DNA of 64,000 nucleotides. It comes from Daphnia pulex (lineage: Eukaryota; Arthropoda; Branchiopoda; Diplostraca; Daphniidae). The notes beneath the pieces are model-generated. The model did not search any database, was not told where the DNA came from, and saw only the letters and a list, made by a program, of their open reading frames with translations. The position numbers and the translations under genes were made by a program. Shown here piece after piece: positions 1 through 14,299 of this stretch. Within the stretch, counting starts at the first letter, position 1; each line of letters starts with the position of its first letter. The stretch lies in contig NC_060020.1 in NCBI RefSeq assembly GCF_021134715.1, positions 4,464,001 through 4,528,000 on the forward strand. The letters run 5' to 3'.

Positions 1-300
1 GAACACTTCTATTTAAGCTCCCATAGCCATCCCATTTCTATTTCAATGAGTATTTGCCTGCCAAAGAGTATGAGTATGGGGTGGAGAGCATGGAAAGCTG
101 CGACACCAAAGTTGGCATGACGATGACCACATTTTTGTAATTTTATTTTCGTGCATTCACGTCCAAAAAAGTGATTGCTTCGTTTTTTATCAAATCACAA
201 TAACGAAAAGTCGAAAATGAAAGCAGACAAGACTAATCGAATAATTAGCAATACTTAAGCTATCGATTAGAATTTATTACAAATCAACCCCCCCCCCCTT
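1..300 (+). repeat. Diverged direct repeat, copy 1 (partner at 61911-62235)
   Basis: This stretch can be aligned by eye to 61911-62235 in the same orientation. Shared landmarks, in order, are CTTCTATTTAAGCT, a GGAGA..GAGCATG block, GACGATGACCACATTTTT against GACGATCACATTTTT, GAAAGCAGA, GACTAATC/CACTAATC, a TATCGAT motif, and a run of C at the end. The copies differ at many positions and carry small indels, so the duplication is old. No coding frame is visible in either copy. At 61 kb the partner is joined to an inverted copy of the 14.3-kb module, so the rest of this copy probably lies left of the window. Confidence 0.6.
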
Positions 301-2038
301 AGCCAATAGGGAATAATTTAATTGAGCTTTGAAGATAGGCATGCATTAAGCATTTTCAATTGGTTAAGTAATCAAGTAGGAAATGGTTGCAATGACCTTG
401 AGTTCCATTGTGTCACCATTTTGGTTGTTTTGTCGCACGACAATTTAGTCCATTCCCCGCAAATAATGGAGGAAGCATTTCTTTGTCTCTTCGACAATTG
501 ACAGTTCTAGTTTCGTTCCCATTTTTTTCGTGCCCATGCCTTGGCAAAAAACATTCCAGAAATCCCCAAACGTTTGAATATATCCAATTAAGGATATTTT
601 GCATTGAAAGTAAAAAAAAAGTTTCCACCTACCTGTTAATTATTCAGAAAAGAATTCGTCGGATTTCCGTTTGGTTTGTAAAAAAGGGGGTTTAACTTTG
701 ACGTTGTAACTCTGTAAAGTGATGTATAGTGCCAACCTCACTCCTCCGAGCTCACACAGCCAATGAACAGCCACGAAGCTCAAGTTAAGCTCCGCCCGTT
801 CGTCTGCATGCGGTTATCTCGACAACCGAGAACCGTTCCGAAGCTTTCAGGTGGGCTTCAGTACGTCTTGGACTCTTGGTATCTCGGCATCGTCAGATAG
901 GCATTTTCTCAACAAGTTTTTCCAAAGTTGAAACAAAAAGTTTTCCTATTTTCAACCGTGAACGGTCCAGATTTTTTTACTGTGGCTCTTGTGGCAACCA
1001 TTTCTCAAGTGGCAGCACATTTGTCCTTTTATTTTGGCTAATTTCACATCATCCACTCGTTAACAGGTATTTAGATCGAAGGCTAATTAGCATAAATGGC
1101 ATATTTAGTTTGTAGAAAAAATAAAAGTGTAGTTAATATCTCATAATGGCGGGCCTATTCTACGATATCGTGAAATTTCTAAAAATTAATTGTTAAGAAA
1201 ATTAAATGTCGCAAAAACGTGGTATGGAGAGATAGTAAAGTTGCTGATTAGTATCACCACGTGCTTTTGCAGTATTGCAGTTTGTGCGTTCGTCGTTACT
1301 TTTGACGTGAGAAGAAAGTTGGCAAAAAAACAGTAACTCTAATAAAATTTCATGGTCTTTATTAGCCGGTAATTCAAGGCAAACGAAAGTAGGTCGTGGC
1401 ACGGTGAAAGGAAAATACAAATAGACGAGTGATTTATTGCTGTACAAATGTGTTAAGTTGTTTTTAGCCGGAAAAAAAGCTTCTTGCGTCGGGCGGTGCC
1501 ATCTCATCTGCTGCAACGATATCCGAAAGAGCTAAGCAGAAAGGTTAAAGCGCCCATCAAAAGTGGCCCATCAGTCCGTCACCTATCAGCATGTCGCCTT
1601 GAATGGATGTGGCGCCACCACAGATATTGATTCCCTCATAGCCTCACATTAATCTTCCACTGCCGACCCGTTACTTAATGTTTCTCTTTCTTAGGCACTG
1701 CGTGATTAGACGATTGCTATATACATTTACACTCTTTCATTTGTACAAATCTTCTTTTGAATGTCCATCTAATCCAAATCGTAAAAAGAATAAGAAGGCT
1801 TGCGGGCCTGGGTTCCATTCTGTTATGCTCTATTATTTTTATAACTAGCAATCAGTTGATAGTTATTTTCTCTGCTGTAATTATGGTGATGCCAGTGATT
1901 GTCGTAATAACAAGTCGTTGGCGAAACAACGGTAGATAATCTTTTATGTCTTTCCTTAATTTGGTATTTCTTTGTTAAATCACAGGTCTGAGTGACGAAG
2001 GTAGCGACCGAGCATTCCTAGCAAGTTCATCAAGAAAC
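301..2038. other. Upstream region of aristaless; no gene seen
   Basis: No convincing coding exon. Around 720-850 there is a GC-richer patch with a CCAAT-like motif (near 760) and a GC-box-like GCTCCGCCC (near 790), followed by TTTCAG|GTGGGC, a possible 5' splice donor. Just before the aristaless start codon, AAATCACAG ends at 1985 and looks like a 3' splice acceptor for a 5'UTR intron. Together they suggest a noncoding first exon in the 700-850 region, but this is inference without transcript data. Confidence 0.4.
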
Positions 2039-4894
2039 ATGGGCATTTATGACAAGTCGGGACCCAGTTCCATGGAAGAAACGGCTGTTCGGGCTGAATC
2101 AGTTCCCGATTTTCGGTTGCGCGAGGACATGTCGGGAGTATCGGGATTGGCCGGGAAAGCCCATCACCCTTCGACCAGCTACAACCGGATGCACCAATCT
2201 CTGCAAACGGACGAATCGAGGAGCAGCGGCGGCAAGCGACACGTTTCTTCCGACAGAATCAGTGACGATTTGAACAGCACTGCCTCGAATGAGGACATGA
2301 ACGACGCCGATCATGAATCCCGCAAGGGAGGATTAGGCAACGGTGACGTTGATGGCGATGCGGCCAGTGATGGAGATCATCCCGACGAGTTCACGCCTAA
2401 GCGTAAGCAGAGGCGCTATCGAACCACTTTTACCAGTTATCAGCTGGAGGAACTTGAAAAGGCGTTTTCTCGCACACATTATCCTGACGTATTCACGAGG
2501 TATGCATAGATTTTATTACTGTCTAACTCATGTTGAAATGGTCGCTAGCATAAAAAAAGAGGGGAATTCGAATCGAAAAATGATGTCCACCTCTGGGCAA
2601 ATGACACAACCCTAAATTGTTTATTTCTTTTTATTACACAACACCTGGTTCTCGGACTTTGTCGATGTCGGTTGATGGCAACCTTTCGTGCGTCCCTGAT
2701 AATTCTATTTTAAATAACTAAGAAAATTTCGATGATTTGGCTTTTGACGGACAAAGTGGCAATCATCTCACGTCCCATTAGCGAAATTATTACTTTGCCG
2801 AAAATTTTTAAAAGGGTTAAAAATAATAACTTGTGTATTTTATTTTCCAGGGAAGAACTGGCGATGAAGATTGGACTCACCGAAGCTAGAATCCAGGTAA
2901 GAAAAGCCTGTTCTTTTTTAGCGTTTTTGTGATTTTATCTGTATGTATCCATCACCATTTCTGTTATCCTTAGTGTATAATGGACTTTCAAGTCGATGTT
3001 TCCGTTATGTACGCTTGCTTTCTCGGTATGACATGCAGCTGTTGTATCGCAGACGATACGGGTTTCGTTTTTTTATAATCATCTGATTTTGTTTTCGGTG
3101 CTAAGACAATAACGACGGAAAAGGGGGGAAACAAATGTTGGCTCAATAGCCTAGCAGCTAGGCTCTTGGAATGCTCTTTGCCCGTGGGTTTATTCGTCGC
3201 AATCTGTCTAATAATTGGTCCAGCATGATCAGCAACTTTTTCCGGTTTTATCAAAGGCGCGGTTTAAAACACAGCGCGGTCATGGTTAGAGTGATTTTGT
3301 TTTTAGGACCAATTTGTTCACTCTAAAGGAGAAGAGGGAGTAATCAAATAGAGAAGATAAATAGAATATCTCTTGCATTAGCCTCCCATATAGAATCGAA
3401 TTTTTCTTTTTAACGAACGAGTCAGACAGTCAAAGCAATTTTCGATTGCTCCTAAACTTTGGGGGCGGTTAAGTCGTGAGGTCCCTACAGTGTTGTGATC
3501 TAATCCCATTACGACTGTAAAATAGTTGATTGTTTCCCCCTTTTTTTTGTTTTTGTAATAATACACCGCACGCAGGTGCACTTGACGGCTGTCATTCTGT
3601 AGATTTTCCGCATTTGTGGACTTGTCGCTTTAGGCTGCAGGTTTTCCCCCCAACAACATGTCCGGCATTAATTAAATAAATTTTGCTGGTTGCTGTCATT
3701 TAGAAAATAACTCGAGTGCAATCATTTGATTTTTAATAGGTTTGGTTTCAAAACCGTCGTGCCAAGTGGAGGAAACAGGAGAAAGTGGGTCCGCAGGGTC
3801 ATCCATACAGCCCATATGGTGGAGCCGGCGGAGGTGCTGGCGGAACTGGAGGAACGACTGGAATGCCAACTTTGCATAACCACCACCATTCTCATCAATT
3901 AAACAGCGGTGGATCCGGTTCAAATGGAGCTGGAGGTTCTATGCCTCTTCCGGTCTCACTTGGTGGACCTCATCCGTTTCCAGTTCACCTGGGATCCAAC
4001 CACGGGCTTCCGTACATGCCCCGCAAATCTTTGGACTTTTTGACTCGTCTACCCAGTTTACCTAGCTCGCCAATGGTGCACGGCCTTCCAGTGAGCATGG
4101 CCGGCCTGCACGGCCTCTCGGGACTCCCGCCCGGATACCTGTCGCCCGGCATTGGTTCACCATTTTTCGGATCTGCACTCCACGGTTACCGCAACCCACT
4201 CGTACCTTCCGTATATAGCCAGCCAAACCCCTCAGTGGCCGCTCACTCGTTTCAAGCTCTGTTGGCTTCGCTTTCCAATCAGCGGCCCAAACTTGCCAGC
4301 GAATTGTGTCCGAACGACTATCAATCACTGCTCTGTAGACTGTCAACACTCCATCAGTCAACATCTCCAACTGGTTTGACATCCTTGACTTCGCCACCGT
4401 CTCACCACCCGGTTTCTCTCCAGCAGGTACGAAATGCTTTACTTAAATTTGCGCGTGGGAAATTCAAACAATTTTTGAAACATTCTAATTGATATCACAT
4501 GTGATAGTTGATAAGCATATTTGATTGCCAGCGACATGCTGCTGCTGCTGGACTGGTCTTTTGACTGGTCGCAACTTATCACTCTAGCTGATCAAGCTAT
4601 TACTTCTTTTTATAGCCACAGGCTGGGCAGCCAGGTGGGGCACCTTCTGTTAGTCCTTCGAGCGTTCCCGCCGGTACCGGGACCAGCCCTCCTATTCCTC
4701 AAAGTATCAGCGCTGCTTGTGACAACAGCAACAGTGGCGCTGGTAATGGAGAATTGCCGCCAGCAGCGAGTTCTCCATTAGGTGGTGAGCTGGATCGCAG
4801 GGCCTCCAGTATAGCCGCCTTACGTCTGAAAGCCCGGGAGCACGAACTCCGCATTGAGATGATGCGGAAGAACGGGACTGACTTGCTGAGTTGA
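2039..4894 (+). CDS. al: Aristaless/ARX-type paired-class homeobox transcription factor
   Basis: Nuclear DNA-binding regulator; in insects al patterns appendage tips. Four coding exons join in frame to 490 aa: 2039-2499, 2851-2896 (46 bp), 3740-4426 and 4616-4894. Introns follow GT-AG, and two of them split the homeobox. The homeodomain is at about residues 124-183 and has Gln50 and Asn51 ([15 protein letters not shown]), essentially the arthropod al sequence, continuing into [11 protein letters not shown] as al does. The start MGI matches the insect al N-terminus. An SFQALLA motif in exon 3 resembles al. The C-terminus carries an OAR motif ([16 protein letters not shown], about residues 462-477) shortly before the stop. 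Exon 4 could instead start at 4622, also in frame. There is no paired domain, as expected. ARX and al are one ancestral class; al is the arthropod name. Confidence 0.95.
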
Positions 4895-7800
4895 AGATTG
4901 GACCATTGTGTGTTTGCTGGCATTCGGGTTTTGACACGTACCGAGTTGGCATTTGCCTAAAGCCATTTGCTCACCACTGCATTTCTCTCTCTTTTACTAT
5001 ATCATCTTTCAATTAAAAGTATTTTCTTTTTTCAATTGGCTCAACCATAATAATATCCATGCTTATTTGTTTGTTTTCCTCAATCGGATGTACTTTCGTT
5101 CTTTTTTTTTCCTCTTCATTGGAATTTTGACTTTCTTGTATTTCTGTTTCTCTTATTGTACAGTGGAAATCTCGCTTTGTCTCTTTTTTTTTTTTTTTAA
5201 TTTCGTATTCTTTTACGAGTTATTAATGGTTGATCCTTTTTTATATAAATAGTAAAACCACAAATAGATTGCGCAGTGCTTTTTTTCCCTACTCTTCTCG
5301 AAGTTCTCATCATCTGATGTCTCGTTTCCTGCTCCTGCCCCCACTCATGTTCCTTTCATTTGATAAACGTTTTCAATACATTTTCGAAGCGAAGGGTAAA
5401 TGGCCACTTTGTTGATTAGCTGATTACCGATTACAACAAATGTCTGTTGCTACTCTTAAGGGGAAGTATATCCGACTAGTATCGACACGGTGTCACCGCC
5501 TTTTCGGTTGCCGGTCTTAGCTGCTGGGCCGCGCGCGCGCTTGAGTGACGCAAAAGGGGTTTTGTGTCCGTTGGAATCCGCATCCAGAGTTGGCTGCTGG
5601 CATTGATTTTTCCGTGATAGATCCGTCTAGCGGTCTAGGCGTCAGCCCACACAACATTAAGAATTAAGCTTTTATTTCTATTTTTATTTATGTCTTTGTG
5701 TGTCTGCGTGTGTGTGTGTGTTGGTTTTTGCTGACAAGTATAATCGAGTTGTATTTTATGCATCCTGGTCGTCGCCGTTCGATTATTTGAACGAGGAAAT
5801 GCAATTATGAAATAACAAGGATGAGAACTCGGCGCGCAGAGATCTGATATAGATGGGAAGAAGAAGAAGAAGACCTGAGTGTGGAGGAGACTGAGTGAAA
5901 AAGTACTACGGCGCTGCTGTGGCCGAGTCTAAGAGTGTTTGTCTGCATGAAATAAGGCGCAGATGCATGCACTTGTCGGCGAGGATTTGTCTGTTGATGC
6001 TGAGCCAAGTCCGGTTTCGGTCGTTTCACCTTATCAAAGTCTGGGATTATATGGAAGCGGCGCCATTGCCATCTCTTTGCCTTCATCCTCCATTTCTTCC
6101 TTCTTCTTCTCGTCTATCTTTTTTTCGGGTTTCTTTTCTTTCTTCTTTTCGCCTTTTTTTTCTCTCTTTTGGGGGCTCTTTATATTTATTATATTCACTC
6201 GCTCTTTCTTTCTCTCTCTTGCTATTCTCTTTCGAACCCACCGTTTTGTTCTCGGCTTGTTATTCATTATTTCGATTTCTATCCTAGTTATTGCATAACA
6301 GTACACAACTGGTAGTCGGATTTTCGCTTTAATTCAGTGCGACAGTTTCCAAAGAGTTTAGTGATTACAGCAAACACACGTAATACGCTAATTTTGGCAT
6401 TAACTGACTTTCCCACGAGAAAGAATTTTGGCCGCAGTGCAGCATTGCAACATGTGTGTGAGCTAAGTCTATGAATCTATGAACAATTAATTAGTTGCGC
6501 TTTTAATTGCGGACCGGTTTTTATTTCTGGCTGTGTGATTGTGTTGTTGTTGTTGTTGTTTTCAGCTTTGGTGGTTGAGTGATTGTCTAATTTTACGTCT
6601 GCTAAATGGAAACGCTGAAGGTTTTTTTGTCTACCGGTATATTCATTATGCAAAATAAATTCATGAAATTATTCGAGGGGTGTACTTTGTTTTTTGTTTT
6701 GTTTTTTCGTTATCAGCCAATTGGCATTCTCCAAGTGACGCAAGCCTAATATACATTCTAATAGATATTAGAGAGAATTCTTTGAGATTTTTTCTCGTCT
6801 CGAACCGAAGAGTTCAGGTTTCATTACTGGCACACTGGTTTGTTGTGATATGCGATACCAGGGTTTGTTCCCTCGCAATTCGCTCACAGCATGTGGTCGA
6901 ATTTTTTTCAGGTCGACTTTTTTCTCCCCTCTTATTTTTCCCTTTTATTTTTTGACTAGAAATCTTTGCTTCAATCATCTCGTTCCCTTTAGTCAAGTCA
7001 GTCGGAAAGCTCTCTCTTTTCATTATAGCGATTGCCGCTCGCTTTGTCACTCCACGGGGAGGCCACATCAAGTGTTCTTCAAGAGATTTTGACTCTTTAT
7101 AGCTTATATACTGTACCCTAGCTAGCTCTTTTCTCTCTATATGTCCGTCGAGTTATAATGCTCTCGGCCGCGATCCTGACCGCACCAGTCAAACTCGTGT
7201 TTTCTAGTTATAATTTTGTTTCCAAACAAGTAAGCAACTCGACTAAGTGTCATTACGTAAAAAGAATTAGGATTTGAGAGCTGTCTGCTGGCGGTAAAAC
7301 CTGTTGTTGTTTCTTCGCCGCCGTACACATTTCCAATTTGGGAATATGAAAGAATTTCGGGTTTGACGACGACGACGACGCAAAACGTTTCTCATGGATT
7401 ACTCGTTTCGATAGATGCGCCAGCCAGTTGGGGAAATAGTGTCGTGATAATATAATGTAGCGCTCGTGAAGAATTAATAAGTAACGCTCGTGAGGAATTA
7501 TTAAATCAAAAGACGTTCCGTGTTTTGAACCCCCCCGAAAAAAAATCTTTATGGTGCGCTAGCTCATAGCGAGGTGCATTTAGACAAAAACATGTTTAAC
7601 ACAATATGACGTCCATCTTCTTCTTTCACCATTTTTCGCATTAAAATAATTATAAATCGTGGCGTTGCTGCCGCCAGAAGGTACATCTTATTAGAGACGA
7701 AACAACCGTGCAAGAAGAGAGAAAAAGATCAAACCGAGATAAGAAAATAAAAATAAAAATGATGATGAAATGAACCCGCTTTCAACATAGTACAGCATAC

Positions 7801-10800
7801 AAACCTCTGTAGAGAGCTCGAGTGTTAGCTCGGAATGTAGCCTATACCAGAACCACAAAAGTTTATGTGAATGTTTCATTTTTTCCGAGTTGATTGATTG
7901 TTAATTTGACCAGCACAGCGCAATCCACAACCCATTGCTAGGGATGGGTTGTATATAATTGGAAATTTCGATTCGGGAGAAAGGTAAAAAGAGAGCGAAG
8001 GCAGGTTTAAAAAAAGATGAGGATAGAAAAGGATGAAAGGGAGGGGGAATAAGAATTAAGGGGCGAAAGGAGATTGCTATAGAGAGTAGGCTAGTAATTC
8101 AAGTCATTTCTCCAGGCCGTTCTTTCGGATTTTTACCTGAGCTTCTACATTAACTAACCAAGTAAAAAAAAAGGGAAAAACGAGTGCATAGAGAGGCTGT
8201 AGTAATATAGGGCACGTGTTCCAAAGTGATGAACGATCAGTGTTGACGGTTTCTGTTCATTGGCTTAAATTGCATATTGCCTCGGCTGAGGTACGCGATT
8301 ACAACATCTTTCACCTTCAGAATTTTTTTTCATGGCATTTCCCCTTATTGTTTATACCTTTTTAAGTGTGAGATTAATAAGATGAGCATTTGGAAAATGT
8401 GGTAATTGGTGAAAAAGTTCGGCAATTTTTTTTTAAACTCTCACCTGTGTTGTATTAAATCAGTAAAAGAATATAAGAACACAGACAAAGAAAAAGTTTT
8501 TCCTTTATTATTATTTTTAAAAAATAAGCTTTCTGATTCTTTTTACTTATATAAATTATAGACTCCATTTAAGGTCCATTTTGGTAATCACAAGTTGCCT
8601 TATTATACTGGCTCCGCGTCCAGCCCTTATCAATAAAATAACACTTTGGAGCTGCTTTCCTCTCTAGCGCATAATAATAACTAATAATAAGTGGGCTAAA
8701 CAAATTTAGCGGATGTATCAGCATATTGTCATCCAGGAATCAAACAGTACATGCTTCTCGAGTATGTGGCCTTATCTACTTCATTACCTTCACTTTCGGC
8801 TATCACACGCCAGATAGAGAGTAGTGCTTAGCTTTTGAATTCCAAGCCTTCTAGGCGCCATTAGGATGTCTCATCCGCTTGAGTGATTCTGAGAGCTTTA
8901 CCTATAACAAAAGACACGAGTTTGATAGACAAAATCCATTGCTTACAAATAGCAACTTATGGTTGTTTTTCCCCCCTCAACCGGCGCTTAGAAACCCGTG
9001 CTACACCGGCATTATAGAACACCGATATCTTTGATCGGCAGGGCAGCAGCAGCAGCCATCGACGCTCAAATAATTTTCAGTCGAGTGGAAGCTAATCGAA
9101 GTTCACTCTAATTCACTCAAAGCCTAAAACTGATTAAAAAATGCCAGCCCATTTGGAAAATGGCTCCCGAAAGCCGACGGAAACCAAAACACGCACAACA
9201 AAAAACAAATAAATAAAATATAAGTAAATAATAAAAAAACAAAAACAGAAAAACCCTGGCGCAAGGCCTGTGGTCTTCCACGTAAAAAAAAGGGGGGAGA
9301 AACCACATTGCAGCTGTAACGAAACAGACTGTAGTAGCATAACCGTTGTGTAGCTTGCTATGATTACTACTTAGGATATGACTTATTAGAACAGCTATTA
9401 TTCCCCATTGTACTGCCGAGCTAATTGCTGTCGTCAACGTAACCTATAAGCCAACCAGAAATAAGGCATTCCGTGATTGGCAGCAATATGACTTCTGTTA
9501 GGCGCATTTTTTTTGAAAAATGCAGCTGATGATGGCCGAGGTCTATAAAAAGCTAGGCATGTATAAAGAAAACTGAGGCATTTAGACGAATCATTAACAA
9601 TTGTGTGTAGTGAGCTATATAGTCTAGGCGATTGTTATTCTTAAGCGGCGCTGCTCGTAATTGGTAGAATCAATGGAAACTAAGATTTTGTTTTTTTCCT
9701 TTACTGCGCAATTTGAAAAAGAAGAAAAAAAAAATAAACTTTTTGTTGTTTTACTCTGCTTTCTTTCTATAGTATATATTGTTGAAACGCATGCGTATAT
9801 AAGCCAGGACGAAATTATTATTTTTCCAAAAGACAATTACGTCGTTTAAAACAGCAGTTCGTCTATTTATTGTTCTACTGCAAATTATAACGGAATGCCA
9901 GCTCAGGGCTAGCTACTAACACATGGGTGGCAACACAATTTGGTAGTAGTGGTTTAAAGCAAGTGAAAGTATTATTTAGTTAACCAACGCACCAGCGCAT
10001 TACGTCAGCAGGCCACTGCTGCGGCCGGTGTTGCACGACTCGTAAACTATCTATTTAGTTGCTTTAATGCCATCACAAACTGTTTCGTAATAATATTCTT
10101 AACGAGTTCACTCACAGTGCGATAGTAATTCTTTAGGACTGCTGTAGGATAGTGCGCTAGGTCAAGCCATGCTATATAATTCAATAAGATATATACTTAA
10201 TCCTTTTTTTTTCTCTCTCTCTCCCCCCACTTAACTGCGGGCTAATAATGTCTTTTGGTACCTAAAATCGTTTCAGAAAGTTACGACGTAATTATTATAC
10301 TGCTGTGGAGAGTCTAAAGTAAATTTCGTTTGTCCTACCTTTATTTCTTTTCATCTGTTGCTCTGGATGGGCTCTTTTCTTTACAAATGAAGACAATTTC
10401 GTGGTTGGTTTTTTTCTTTTTTTTTAATAAAAGAGAAGAAAAAACAAGAATTTGTTTTACAAGCCTATTTGAATTTCTGGGAAGTCTCGGAATCAATCAG
10501 TAAAAGGGGAAAGTCCATAGCCTTCGCCTAGAGCTGGAAAAATATCTCAATTTTTCGAATTGTTTCCAGCAGCAACAGCCAATAAAGTCGGAGTGGTGCT
10601 GGCCAGCTACTACGTATATAGACGAGAGAGCTAGCCTGTGAATATAACACCTGATGCAAACATCCCTATTCATGTTCATTAAGGTCTCGTGTTTGGGAAG
10701 GGTCGAGAATAGAATCTCAACGCATGACGACTCGCATGAGACTCACTCGAGAGCAACTCGAAAAGAAAAGCACAGTAGGAAGAAATAAGGAAGGCGTGGA

Positions 10801-13800
10801 ATGGGAACCAGCACGGATGGTAATCTGCCGTGCAATCTCCTCTGACAGACCTGATTATTCCACTAGATAAAGCGTTTGCCTGATGCGGAGGTGATGTTGG
10901 AATATGGTAAGATGGCTAGCTCTCTTCGTATATATATACACATCCTGCAATCTTCATCCATCTTGCTTGGGCTCCTATCCAAGACTTGCCACCCAACTAC
11001 TGAACCAATCACACAGGCGTTTGTCTGCTGGGCCTTACTGTGAAGCCCTCAGCCCCCACACACCGCATGAATAACCACTTCCAACATAATATTCAGTGGG
11101 CTTTATAGTATACATCTACGTGTGTGCTGTGTGTGTGTGTATACCAAAGACCCTCGAGTTCAATAATACGAAATAATTACGAACAAAAGATGGAGATTGC
11201 GTTTGGCTGTGGCTCAAGCATTATTATAAAATATGACTGGTGGTCTCGGAATGAGGAGAGACTACCAGATTACATGTGTTAAATCCAGCTGGCTACCCGT
11301 ACCATGTCGATCCATCATAAATCATAAACTCGTATTTTTTTCCAGCCTTTTTCTTTCTCTTGTGTTTTGTGTGTGTGTACCTTGGCCAGGTTGATTATCA
11401 GCAAAAACCAGTGAATGTAAGGTGACATCTAGCCTCTACCCTCTCTCTTATACTGGATGTAATACAACAACACGCACTGCATATGTAATTATTCCATTAC
11501 ACACGTCATTATTAGATAAGTTAGCAGATGGCCAATCAAGGAATTTCCAAATAAATCTTACTCTGCATCTGGCGTTTATCTATATCCTGCTAGATTAATA
11601 ATTAAGAAAATGTCTTTACGAAATAAAAAAAGAGAAGCTCGGGTCTATTTTTACAAATGCGCAGGTTATAATAATGCAAAATATACATTTATGTATGGGT
11701 CGTTTTGTAAATCCGTGTACCACTATATGCAGAAAGAAGAGAGCGTGGGACTGTGGCGCGGTGGGAGCCCATCATCAGCCCACCTTATTTGCGTACACAC
11801 ATATATTATTGCCGCCTATATTGGTTTATAGGATGGCCCATCTCTCCTTTGCCTTCTCTCTAAAGGCCCGCAGCAGCAGCAACAGAGAAGATGAGGCCTA
11901 GTTCATATATTTCAAAAGCCGTTTTCCAGGAGTGAACTGCTGTGGTGAGTGAAGAGGCGAACTGTGACCTTGCTGAGCGTTCCCTTCTCCTATCCACGAA
12001 ATGAATAATTCATTTGCAATAAATATCCAATCAGCTGAAGCGTTTCTAGTTTATTATTTATGGGAAGTTGTTTTTATTTTTTCCGGGTCAAGACACAAAT
12101 GAAAACACAAAGAAAGAAACTAAAATAAAACCCCAAATGCCTTATTCCTCTATAGCCTTTCACGATCTCTACCATAGCAGCGTGTAAGGTAGGGAGACAG
12201 AGAGGCTTTCGTGCAAGACAAGTTGAAAGAAAAATCACAAATTGATTCAGAAAAGAGAAATACGAAAAGGGAAAACGAGTCACGCACCCCCCGAAAAAAA
12301 AACCCAAATGCAGAGGAATGTTTATTTGAAACTGAAATGGGTAAACGGAGAGAAATGAAAAAAGAAAAAAAAAGAAAAATGATTGGATCAATCCATCGTG
12401 TGGTACCTGGCAGTTGCTAACAAAGCGTTCAGTCTGTTAGTGTGTCAGCACTGCTTAAGGGGAGGGACATGAGCAGTCATGAAATAAATTGAAACTGTCC
12501 ATCAGCCTAATGAAATAGACAGCACAGCAACCGGCCTACACATAAACAGACGAAGAACTCCCTAACTTCTTCTCTCCCCTCATCTTCATCTATCCTCACT
12601 TCTTTTTCTTTCCGTTTCTTATCTCTCTACCTGCCGCGGTTGGTGGTAGCTGCGGTCGCTGCTACTTTATACACTAGACACAACGTTTAGCTCCCTCTCA
12701 GCTGAGAGCTGACCCTCCTCGAGCTCAACCATCTAGCTATAGGGTTCCCCTTTTTAGATTATTTCTCTTCTGCAGGCAGGCAGCAGCAGCAGCAGCAGTA
12801 CAAAACAGTTTGAATTTGAATTAGAAGATTATGCATGCAGACATGCTCCCACAGTTTCTTTTTTCTTCTTGTTGTTGTGGCTGCTCCGAAATGGATGGAG
12901 AGCCCCGGAGAAGAGAAGGCTGAGAGAGTCAATTTTCTCGAAATCCATGCATGCACGATGCCGTATCGCCTGCTTTTTCTCGGGGTTTTTTCTTTCTTCC
13001 TTCCAAACAATCGAAATGGTCGACAGCTAGTTCAAAGTTCGAGCTACTGCCAGCGTAATCCTTCAGGAGCCCGATGAGATCGCGGGTGTGATGGATGTGT
13101 CAGATGCAAGTAGCTGCATCTCGTATAGCCCCACACATCCGTCTCACTCCTCATCCACAGATGCCCGGTAATCTGTCGACCAAGAATTGTATATAATAGC
13201 ATAAAAGCAAGTCGATTTAGTATTCCTATATGTATATATGTACGTAGGCCTATATAGCTGGAGCCGAGATTCTAGTAACATGGGATCGCGAAAGTATATG
13301 ATGAACAAATTCCTATTTGTCATCGCGGGACAGACTTTGAAACCAGAAGCTATATACCACTGATTTATTATTATCAGGAAGCATAAACTCATTTAGAATT
13401 CCAACATTATAGGCAATAAACAGGAAAAAAGTATGGGCCTAGTAGTTGTATAGTCTTTGGCTGCACACACACAATGACGGTATGTAACCAATCACCATAA
13501 GAATAGACGAAAGATTTGGCTATATACAGATGAGTATATGGTCAGGTGGACTTGAAAGAACGATTCATATTCCGCCGGGGCAATATATACAACAATCAGG
13601 AAATAAATGAAATTCCCTTAAACCAATGCTTCGTTCCATCAGTCATTTTGCTTATTTTGCATTTAGAAATTATTCTGATTCCTTATCGTCGTACTTTTAC
13701 CGCTGTAGGGCGAAGCATTTTTTCACTTTAAAGTAGTTCAACAGCAATACATCAGATAGTAAGCGGAATTCCGTTATCGCTAGCGAGTAGTAGTTTTGCA

Positions 13801-14299
13801 GCAGAAATTCAAAATTTCAATTTCAAAAATTGCAGAAGAAATGTGGGTTAAAAAAAAACTCAACGTTACAACAACAAAATTAAATTTTTAAAAATCATTG
13901 TTTAAAAGTTATTTCTTCAAAGTTAAAATACGTTTTAAGTGGTGGGGGTCGATTATAATTTCTATCGATATCTTAATCAATAATCATGGCTAATTAGAAT
14001 ATTACTGTCGTCTGCGTTTCTTTGTTTCAAATTTTCGAATTCGAAGTTCGAACAAGCATGGAACAAGAGACGAAGTTCAAGAACATGAAAAAGAATAATT
14101 TTTTTTTGAAATGTACGTGGGCTAAACGAACAATAGGACATCAAATAAGATTACAAAAAAATGTGGTCGTCGTTTCAATGAACAAACAACAACTCAATAC
14201 TCCAACTGCTCCAACTCCATGCTATTTAGCAGGTAAAGAAAACTAAGAATACATGTAGAATGACTATGGGAACTTAGATAGAGAGTTAAATCTTTTCAA
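4895..14299. other. 3' side of aristaless and long intergenic stretch; no gene seen
   Basis: The first few hundred bases are T-rich and probably hold the al 3'UTR. I found no spliceable chain of conserved exons on either strand. Low-complexity tracts include (GT)n at 5707-5721, (GTT)n at 6543-6560, (GAC)n at 7365-7380, (CT)n near 10211-10223 and (CAG)n at 12781-12799, plus pyrimidine-rich stretches near 6060-6290. Open frames in these tracts have the composition of translated microsatellite. The size of this empty region next to a developmental homeobox gene would suit enhancers, but no specific site can be supported. Confidence 0.5.

Noticed and set aside
9117-9437. Hydrophobic minus-strand frames rich in Phe
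   Set aside because: Three overlapping frames over an A-rich tract translate to Phe/Leu runs; typical low-complexity artefact.
12074-12391. Phe/Ser-rich minus-strand frame
   Set aside because: Translation of poly-A and GAAA-rich sequence, with no conserved motif or neighbouring exon.
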